Shown here one piece after another: positions 19,101-21,187 of a stretch of DNA of 21,187 nucleotides. Below the pieces are notes generated by a model that saw only the letters and a list, made by a program, of their open reading frames with translations, had not been told where the DNA came from and did no database searches. Origin of the DNA: Sphaeroforma arctica JP610 (lineage: Eukaryota > Opisthokonta > Ichthyosporea > Ichthyophonida); the NCBI RefSeq assembly GCF_001186125.1, contig NW_014040200.1, positions 26,879-48,065 on the forward strand. The letters run 5' to 3'. Every line of letters starts with the position of its first letter. Position 1 is the stretch's first letter. Made by a program: the position numbers and the translations under genes.

Positions 19101-21066
19101 GCAGGTTTATTAGTACGTTTGTTGTAGACGAGCATTTAAATGCCCCTCACTTTTTACCCACGGTGCAAATATAAGCCTCAGCTTTCGCGACTGTTCAATC
19201 ACGCAATGGTTATACAATGTTATACAATCGACCACGTGTCACAACTTCATATCCAAGGAAAAACTGGATCTGATAGTATTGACCATATTATTCGCCACGC
19301 TCTATGCCCTTTTTATATTTATAGTTGCACAGTTTCACAATGATAAGTATGCCATTTGCCCCTGGTTATCGCGCTGCTTTCTTTTCGCTGAAAATGGTGT
19401 GCCCAAATTGTGATACTATACTAGCCCTAACCCCTAGACTCTAAACCCCAAAAACCTAAACCTAGTTGAAAAAGTAAACCGCACAACTGACAATACAATT
19501 CCCTATGGGTTCTCCCTCTCGAGTGTGTGACCGCCCCGCTTGAGTGTGCATCACAAATTAAATACCAGATGTATTAACCCTTCCTGTAGGCTTTTCGCCT
19601 CGGTGATTACACCATCTGTGTGTAAACCGTAGGCATTTGCTAAGATCTTGCTTCACATCTCTATGACATGCAGGTTTTCCAGTCTTTGCACGTGTCATAC
19701 AACCCCCGGGTGTAAATTCTACTAGCATACAATAGTATAAATGTTTTTCACCCAGTTATACTGACACTATATATATCGTATATGTTATTATACTGCATTA
19801 TATAGGCATATCTTATCAATGGCTGCGCGATTGGGGCAGATCTCCTGTCCACGTACCGAAGGTAAGAATTTATTCTTTCGGTCGATGTTTATTTCTGGTT
19901 CAAAGTTTTAGGGTTTAGGATTGTTTCGATGCCAGCCATTAATTCTTGTATTTGATTTCCCTTATCAGCCATGTTCCATGAATATTTTACTATTTGCCAT
20001 CCATAACTTCACTCTTTGTTCGCAAACGACGGTTCTGCTGCATTCGTAACGCTCTGTATGTTTTCATACAATCACCCAGCGCGTGTGTTCTGGTTTGCAA
20101 TGCGATATGATCTGATGTTTGGAACGGCTGAACAGGCCGCAGCATCCGCCGAGACCTGCAGACAGATACTAAAGATTTTACCAACAACCCAGGGTATGTA
20201 CATCGGGTTACCTAAAGATACGCACACGCGCTACTTGAGCAAGGAATTTCACAGCCACCTCTGGCTAATTACTGTCGTGTCATCTACACTGCAATGGTTT
20301 GACATATTTATTTTAACGTTGTATAATTTGACAATGGTTTCAACTTCCTATTATTTTCATCTCTCGCCAGTGCTTCGTACGCCGGATATGAGGCTTGTTG
20401 TGCGTCCTTACACAAGACAGGAATTACACACCTACATCACATAGTGTTTTAGTCCTCAGATTTGCCTATGATATGTCTCAAAATAATAAAAGCTATGGTG
20501 ACAACTACGTCAAATGGTGTATGAGACCTCAGATTTGCCTATGATATATCTCAAAATAATAAAAGCTGTGGTGACAACTACGTCAAATAGTGTAATAGAC
20601 CTCAGATTTGCCTATGATATGTCTCAAAATAATAAAAGTTGTGGTGCAATCTAATCATTACGACCGTATCTCTGTACTATTTTCCGTAGGGAATAATCTC
20701 AAGACAGACGCAGCCTCTACGCGTGCAACCATCACCCTGTGCCACGTCTCTGTAAGTCTTCAAAACAATCACCAGATGTTGCGAGTGTCTGTGTATTTAT
20801 CATTTATTCTAGTACATGCCCCTTGTTGTTCATGGTCGTGCTTTTATGCTATTCTAACTTAGGGACCTGGGTTTAAGTATTATGAGCTTCTGATATAGGA
20901 CAGTTCAAGATCGTAATCAGTTCATAGTTGTGTATCCTCTCGTCCATCCAGTTGTCGTTACTCGACGTATATTTATCTTCAATTCCAGGCCAGGGTTCAT
21001 TTTGTTGTCGTTTGTGTACTTTTCTTCTATATAGACCCTGTTTACAAGCCGGTCTCAGTTCTTAAG
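4716..21066 (+). CDS. CABIN1: CABIN1/Hir3 histone chaperone subunit, spliced gene, 5' and 3' incomplete
   Basis: The span covers exons E1-E20 joined across the introns described below. The splice product matches human CABIN1 (recalled, not searched) in order: first TPRs (VYERAL / LYHKAL), INKNIAQL / TYKNLAQL, HCWPAIDRLCVLLFTAGDY / [18 protein letters not shown], a basic helix followed by W-x-x-x-x-x-A-L-L, WEDLLPTFIADSLKVL / FQELLMKFLPSRLRKL, HEFLAYQNNG / HEFLLENLTNGG, and RVFWFAMRYDL / RVYWLKARFLA. CABIN1 (Hir3 in yeast) is the TPR scaffold of the nuclear HIRA/HIR complex, which deposits H3-H4 (H3.3 in animals) independently of replication. About 640 well-supported family residues plus a giant insert in E10 are encoded here. 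The N-terminal few residues and the C-terminal half of the protein are not seen. Frame is kept at all junctions E1-E5 and E6-E18, but not at E5/E6 and E18/E19. Confidence 0.88.
4764..5243 (+). other. Intron 1, no internal feature
   Basis: GTATGT...ATCACAG with a plausible branch point CTGAC about 30 bases before the acceptor. No repeat or ORF of note. Confidence 0.6.
5244..5447 (+). CDS. CABIN1: CABIN1/Hir3 exon E2 (TPR 1-2)
   Basis: Sixty-eight codons, phase 0 to 0, acceptor ATATCACAG, donor GAG|GTCCGT. Residues HGDNKLALELYNEALMSK complete TPR 1, and LWLKYLINKNIAQL matches human LILKYSTYKNLAQL; the end HSLQYFFE matches AMEFYLE. The donor is weaker than most in this gene, but the frame into E3 is right. 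The variable middle part (VGVDRKVLRNKDPRS) corresponds to the loop that is also variable in animals. Confidence 0.88.
5448..6456 (+). other. Intron 2
   Basis: About 1 kb. The left part (5448-6090) shows no recognisable feature; small ORFs there have no support. The right part holds a 40-bp tandem repeat. Confidence 0.6.
6091..6297. repeat. 40-bp tandem repeat, 5 copies, in intron 2
   Basis: The word TATGTGATATCTACAAACAC starts at 6112, 6152, 6192, 6232 and 6273 (last copy diverged). Between them is CATCxTATTCACATTGxATT-like sequence. The regular 40-bp spacing is clear. Confidence 0.8.
6457..6561 (+). CDS. CABIN1: CABIN1/Hir3 exon E3 (TPR 2-3)
   Basis: Thirty-five codons, phase 0 to 0, acceptor TTCATTCACAG, donor GCG|GTATGT. 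The product ATKIEDTDPVVWLNFSDAA and onward to ISCAQSA matches human AVMLDSTDVNLWYKIGHVA...ARHAFEE, a canonical TPR with W at the expected position. Confidence 0.88.
6562..6957 (+). other. Intron 3, no internal feature
   Basis: GTATGT...TTCTAACAACAG; the TTCTAAC just before the acceptor is a good branch site. Pyrimidine-rich near 6760-6800. An ORF across 6651-6968 is not supported. Confidence 0.6.
6958..7030 (+). CDS. CABIN1: CABIN1/Hir3 exon E4 (TPR 3-4)
   Basis: Twenty-four codons plus one base, phase 0 to 1. LRAEQHCWPAIDRLCVLLFT then AGDY matches human [20 protein letters not shown] then LSDY almost column by column, including W and D. The exon ends GATTACA before GTATGT. Confidence 0.9.
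7071..7147. repeat. (TA)n microsatellite
   Basis: About 77 bases of TATATA interrupted twice by TATACATATA. The apparent Tyr/Ile-alternating ORFs over it are artefacts. Confidence 0.95.
7903..8604 (+). repeat. Minisatellite whose unit carries the E5 splice acceptor
   Basis: Units of about 77-115 bp have the order ACGGTAGTAGTAGCAGTATC, TACGACACACAATACACATC, a variable number of ACACATCGACACACACAAT sub-repeats, then TATATCCTCACCCGCACATA(G/A)CAG. Unit starts after the AG are at 7979, 8057, 8137, 8252, 8329, 8427 and 8507 (where the AG has been lost), and the last boundary is the real acceptor of E5 at 8604/8605. The first unit is partial. Confidence 0.85.
8605..8761 (+). CDS. CABIN1: CABIN1/Hir3 exon E5 (TPR 4 and linker)
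   Basis: Phase 1 to 2. Joined to E4 it reads AGDY-NGCNEIIAYALALDPLYA and on to RGQELAKAI, matching human [31 protein letters not shown]. The rest (ISSDETQRIKHYWLREAR, TAGDAATER) is not conserved. The donor CG|GTAAGA is good, but the phase does not fit E6. The exon start lies at the end of an acceptor minisatellite and its tail is repeated in the next intron. Confidence 0.85.
8711..9760 (+). repeat. Degenerate tandem copies of the E5 3' end and donor region
   Basis: The exon segment GCACTACTGGCTCAGAGAAG (8711) recurs as CCACTTTTGAATCAGAGAAG (8935), GCACGTTTGGCTTAGATCGA (9140), GCACTTTTGGCTTAGGTAGA (9311), GCACTTTTGACTCAGAGAGG (9499) and GCCCTACCGGCTCAGAGCAT (9717). Spacing is 171-224 bp. Copy 2 is the best kept and retains CACGCACAGC(A/T)GGGGAT(A/G)CGG, ACAGAACG and a GT donor. 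Other shared landmarks (GAGCAATGGTCGTCT / AAGCAATGGTCGTCT) confirm that whole units were copied. Confidence 0.7.
9999..10078 (+). repeat. Left copy of the direct duplication flanking telomere repeats
   Basis: GATCTGGAGCATCACATAAA...GGAAAAGAAAAGGTGTGTAC, ACGTTTACCAGCATG. It is repeated at 10139-10214 as ATCTGGGGCGTCACATAAAT...GGAAAAGAAAAGGTGTGTAC, ACGTATACCAGCATG. The two copies are diverged by scattered substitutions and small gaps. Confidence 0.85.
10080..10139. repeat. Inverted interstitial telomere-type repeats
   Basis: TTTAGG/TTTAGGGG words on the left (10080-10106) face CCCTAAAA/CCCTAAA words on the right (10110-10139), with a palindromic centre GGGGTTTTATAACCCT. The motif is of the TTTAGGG type. 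The order (G-strand then C-strand) is that of two telomeres fused end to end, but the tract is only about 60 bp. Confidence 0.85.
10139..10214 (+). repeat. Right copy of the direct duplication
   Basis: Partner of 9999-10078; see that entry. The two copies bracket the telomere-type block exactly. Confidence 0.85.
10351..10697 (+). CDS. CABIN1: CABIN1/Hir3 exon E6 (basic helix and W...ALL segment)
   Basis: The open frame runs from acceptor CACATTCAG (10350) to donor AAG|GTATGT, ending in phase 0. NLADRLREKRLKRAKQYID matches the human DEALGLRKKRQALIVREKE region, and LNEATWGGVCDALLSAHRA matches PFFTWKCLGESLLAMYNHL. The middle and end (AEQSPSMGGAGHELN) are low-complexity linker. The frame needs an incoming phase 1, while E5 ends in phase 2; a second acceptor at 10394-10395 has the same phase. 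A small exon in intron 5 or another E5 donor is implied. Confidence 0.82.
10698..11404 (+). other. Intron 6, no internal feature
   Basis: GTATGT...CTGTGTGTCAG. About 700 bases of mixed sequence with a short A run near 10950. No repeat, ORF or RNA gene recognised. Confidence 0.6.
11405..11501 (+). CDS. CABIN1: CABIN1/Hir3 exon E7 (Pro-rich linker)
   Basis: Thirty-two codons plus one base, phase 0 to 1, acceptor GTGTGTCAG, donor AAAG|GTGAGG. The product contains LPKPPPELQPPIRPSNLDLT, comparable to the Pro-rich EPPRPSLGKRIDLS stretch of human CABIN1 right after the W...LL segment. Weakly conserved but in the right place and frame. Confidence 0.75.
11525..11686 (+). repeat. 30-bp tandem repeat, 5 copies, in intron 7
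   Basis: Units of the type TGTATTGCATTCTACTTTCT, TATACAATTG have their ATTGCA/CTGCA landmark at about 11536, 11566, 11596, 11626 and 11656. The remainder of intron 7 (11690-11961) shows nothing recognisable. Confidence 0.8.
11962..12079 (+). CDS. CABIN1: CABIN1/Hir3 exon E8 (charged linker)
   Basis: Phase 1 to 2, acceptor AACAAACAG, donor TC|GTATGT. The product is charged and probably helical (SKDEQKAEREKERAKEAA) and ends PKPKRS. With E9 it forms a Lys/Arg-rich segment like the KRRSARVRN region of human CABIN1. Likely nuclear-localisation or flexible linker sequence. Both phases agree with the neighbours. Confidence 0.75.
12187..12512 (+). repeat. 110-bp tandem repeat, 3 near-identical copies, in intron 8
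   Basis: The word TTCTCAAGAGTCGACAGAGT starts at 12195, 12305 and 12415, exactly 110 bp apart. Copies differ by only a few bases (for example GCATCCAGTG versus GTATCCAGTG, CCAATTAGG versus CCAGTCAGG). The open frames across it are repeat shadows. The near identity means recent expansion. Confidence 0.95.
12619..12691 (+). CDS. CABIN1: CABIN1/Hir3 exon E9
   Basis: Seventy-three bases, phase 2 to 0, acceptor ATCACTGTAG, donor GAG|GTAAGC. Product S-RLAAVKEAAQEAPIAQ then STKLDNE. It continues the charged linker of E8 and joins in frame to E10, so that KLDNE-IIWEDLLPTF lines up with human KKEEKVDFQELLMKF. Confidence 0.75.
12692..13649 (+). other. Intron 9 (0.96 kb)
   Basis: GTAAGC...GGCACTCAACAG. 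The middle is a TTCTAT-rich repeat. The part 13210-13640 is of normal composition; acceptor-like sites at 13408 and 13603 exist but lead to wrong phase or an early stop. Confidence 0.6.
12850..13207 (+). repeat. Degenerate TTATTTCTATTCTTC repeat in intron 9
   Basis: Words of the type TTATTTCTATTCTTCTGTAT and GATTT recur many times with loose spacing of about 24-50 bases, giving a strand-biased pyrimidine-rich tract. Probably a decayed simple repeat. Confidence 0.65.
13650..16965 (+). CDS. CABIN1: CABIN1/Hir3 exon E10 with a giant disordered insert
   Basis: An exon of 3,316 bases in a gene whose other exons are 36-347. It begins IIWEDLLPTFIADSLKVL, matching human FQELLMKFLPSRLRKL, and ends CTHEFLAYQNNG, matching VHEFLLENLTNGG. 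Between them lie about 1,070 residues, against about 60 in human. The insert is rich in Thr, Asp, Glu, Ser, Ala and Val with almost no aromatic residues, and is full of DT/TD and VTTE motifs. It holds a 27-residue tandem repeat (14319-14624) and a basic patch DTKKRSEAGEAS...SKKTRLD (about 16126-16203) that could be a bipartite nuclear signal. Acceptor ACTCAACAG gives phase 0, joining E9; donor GGAG|GTATGT gives phase 1. The frame stays open past the donor to 17024, so reading it as a free-standing ORF would misplace its end. Confidence 0.88.
14319..14624 (+). repeat. 81-bp coding tandem repeat (27 residues), 4 copies
   Basis: Copies at 14319-14399, 14400-14480, 14481-14543 (short, lacking six codons) and 14544-14624. 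The unit reads KQxxxESSTTMTEESTGLAD then RPTVADV. Alternating SMPE and TTDE/TMPE versions suggest an older two-unit structure. Codons are almost identical between copies, so the expansion is recent and the whole-codon lengths keep the frame. Confidence 0.95.
17184..17328 (+). CDS. CABIN1: CABIN1/Hir3 exon E11
   Basis: Phase 1 to 2, acceptor GCGCTTGTACAG, donor CCA|GTATGT. Joined to E10 it reads HEFLAYQNNG-DWLTTYL, matching human HEFLLENLTNGGILELMMRYL. Then follow FEARGNVDRIRCEVLARWGD and a Ser/Gly-rich end. The clean match across the junction is the best evidence that the donor at 16966 is used. An alternative donor GTTAGT inside the exon is possible. Confidence 0.85.
17452..17487 (+). CDS. 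CABIN1: CABIN1/Hir3 exon E12 (36-bp microexon)
   Basis: Thirty-six bases, phase 2 to 2, acceptor TTCGTGTGCAG, donor ACAA|GTATGT. Gives H-RVGEGYAASFD-K. The length is a multiple of three, so skipping it would not break the frame. No clear family match, supported by splice sites and phases only. Confidence 0.65.
17578..17662 (+). CDS. CABIN1: CABIN1/Hir3 exon E13
   Basis: Eighty-five bases, phase 2 to 0, acceptor GTGTCGCAG, donor GTG|GTGAGA. LPNISAELCFQQVWHRLKIH matches human [20 protein letters not shown] with the same spacing of L, A/AE, V and W/Y. Intron 12 before it is only 90 bases. Confidence 0.8.
17884..17967 (+). CDS. CABIN1: CABIN1/Hir3 exon E14
   Basis: Twenty-eight codons, phase 0 to 0, acceptor GCCCTTCTTCAG, donor AAG|GTGAGT. 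Product SLSNSARAALQARVIGLHDI fits the helix of human CABIN1 around CSNKHIKDMMLMSLSCMEL. The 98-codon ORF in another frame over 17694-17990 is a shadow. Confidence 0.75.
17968..18871 (+). other. Intron 14 (0.9 kb) with two repeat families
   Basis: From about 18020 to 18145 there are degenerate copies of TATTGTTCTATACAATTA at 18-37 bp spacing. From 18490 to 18810 there is a second repeat, listed separately. An open stretch at 18205-18390 on the + strand lacks fitting splice phases and is not called an exon. Confidence 0.6.
18490..18812 (+). repeat. Long repeat, 3 copies, in intron 14
   Basis: The core AACTGCCCTGCGGCCCCCTC, GTACTA recurs with CCCTGCGG at 18551, 18679 and 18785, each preceded by AAACTAGGTACCxTGT-like sequence and followed by A/C-rich AAAACCAAAACCA tracts. 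Spacing is 128 and 106 bp. Confidence 0.8.
18872..18969 (+). CDS. CABIN1: CABIN1/Hir3 exon E15
   Basis: Phase 0 to 2. Tandem acceptors GCAG and AG overlap as GCAGAG; only the second AG (18870-18871) keeps the frame from E14, giving IQMSVAEKASTVNN. The start fits human LQLDQWLLTKGRSS; the rest (RSSTESSSKTAPAGLRNHR) is a Ser-rich linker as in human. Donor CACAG|GTCTGT is weak. Confidence 0.7.
18970..19805 (+). other. Intron 15 (0.84 kb)
   Basis: Contains a short telomere-like tract at about 19420-19466 (CCCTAACCCCTAGACTCTAA, ACCCCAAAAACCTAAACCTA). No other repeat or ORF is supported. Confidence 0.6.
19806..19861 (+). CDS. CABIN1: CABIN1/Hir3 exon E16
   Basis: Fifty-six bases, phase 2 to 1, acceptor GCATTATATAG, donor GAAG|GTAAGA. 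Product R-HILSMAARLGQISCPRTE. All three frames are open over this short exon; this one is chosen because it alone connects E15 and E17 in phase. Confidence 0.65.
20080..20193 (+). CDS. CABIN1: CABIN1/Hir3 exon E17 (conserved RVYW helix)
   Basis: Thirty-eight codons, phase 1 to 1, acceptor CAATCACCCAG, donor AGG|GTATGT. ARVFWFAMRYDLMFGTAEQ, AAASAETCRQILKIL matches human VRVYWLKARFLALQGDMEQ, ALENYDICTEMLQSS very well (R-V-aromatic-W, G, E-Q-A, C, L). Upstream ORF sequence from 20016 is intron. Confidence 0.9.
20371..20444 (+). CDS. CABIN1: CABIN1/Hir3 exon E18 or terminal exon of a short form
   Basis: Acceptor TCATCTCTCGCCAG; with the G of E17 the frame reads V-LRTPDMRLVVRPYTRQEL then HTYIT and stops at TAG 20442-20444. 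RLVVRPYTRQEL fits human IVIRLPNLHNDS. The full-length protein should continue, so a donor is expected near 20440; the only GT there (TA|GTGTTT) is poor and its phase does not suit E19. Without splicing the transcript would end here, in front of three AATAAA signals. Confidence 0.6.
20454..20645 (+). repeat. 73-bp tandem repeat carrying AATAAA in each copy
   Basis: CCTCAGATTTGCCTATGATA starts at 20454, 20527 and 20600, exactly 73 bp apart; the third copy is partial. Each copy has CAAAATAATAAAAG with AATAAA at 20485, 20558 and 20631. Copies are nearly identical. Confidence 0.95.
20690..20751 (+). CDS. CABIN1: CABIN1/Hir3 candidate exon E19
   Basis: Acceptor ATTTTCCGTAG, donor TCT|GTAAGT. The preferred frame reads NNLKTDAASTRATITLCHVS and ends in phase 0; NNLKTD resembles human KNLKSL, which follows the E18 segment. 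The frame needs an incoming phase 1 that E18 cannot supply with visible sites. Confidence 0.5.
20989..21066 (+). CDS. CABIN1: CABIN1/Hir3 candidate exon E20
   Basis: Open from acceptor CTTCAATTCCAG to donor AAG|GTATTC, phase 0 to 0, in step with E19. A later acceptor CTTCTATATAG (21034) would give a 32-bp exon. The end VYKPVSVLK resembles human DYKAVVHLL, the next conserved patch. Low confidence because the first half is only hydrophobic residues over a pyrimidine-rich tract. Confidence 0.35.
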
Positions 21067-21187
21067 GTATTCAGTATCAGCTTCATCTACTTCATTCTAT
21101 TCCTCCCTTTTATTCACCTTATCGCTTCGTTGTAGCAATTCTAGTAGTGTGAACATTTTTTAACTGTTTTATACACTCATACATACA

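Noticed and set aside
1-21187. tRNA or rRNA genes, CRISPR arrays and bacterial-type operons.
   Set aside because: I saw no tRNA-like or rRNA-like sequence. The gene structure is eukaryotic with spliceosomal introns, and the tandem repeats lack CRISPR spacing.

Overview
The window is nuclear DNA from an intron-rich eukaryote. One split gene fills about three quarters of it (roughly 4.7 kb to the right edge). The gene is on the + strand and I identify it as the CABIN1/Hir3 subunit of the HIRA (HIR) histone H3-H4 chaperone complex. The identification comes from reading the conceptual splice product exon by exon and comparing it, from memory, with human CABIN1. An N-terminal TPR run, the W-x-x-x-x-x-A-L-L segment, the 'LLxxFLPSRL'-type motif, the 'HEFLxxxxxNGG' motif and the 'RVYW...EQA...C..ML' helix all occur in the right order. 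Most exon junctions keep frame, and nine of the 17 main donors are GTATGT. Short TTTAGGG/CCCTAAA tracts suggest a plant-type telomere repeat. The species cannot be named; a unicellular relative of animals such as an ichthyosporean is only a guess.

Layout. Bases 1-239 hold the 3' end of an unrecognised + strand gene, followed by AATAAA signals. Bases 297-2690 are intergenic: an array of short hairpins (788-973), a small minus-strand ORF of unknown function with its own TATA box (1373-1612), and a candidate promoter zone (TATATATA, inverted CCAAT, CRE-like TGACGTCA) at 2092-2304. The first coding exon of the CABIN1/Hir3 gene is not certain; two weak candidates lie at 2688 and 2940-3056. From 4716 the exons run E1 to E17 with good support, and E18 to E20 with less support up to the right edge. 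The gene is not complete in this window, because human CABIN1 continues for well over a thousand residues past this point.

Three things stand out. First, exon E10 (13650-16965) carries about 1,000 extra residues of Thr/Asp/Glu/Ser/Ala-rich, probably disordered protein. The insert sits between two conserved motifs that are about 60 residues apart in the human protein, and it contains a recent 27-residue tandem repeat. Second, nearly every long intron has grown its own private minisatellite. In two cases the repeated unit includes splice-site sequence: the acceptor of E5 is repeated upstream of E5, and the tail plus donor of E5 is repeated downstream. Third, intron 5 holds a short inverted telomere-repeat block flanked by a direct duplication of about 75 bp.

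Two junctions (E5 to E6 and E18 to E19) do not keep frame with the splice sites I can see. Small exons, alternative sites or assembly errors may be hidden there.
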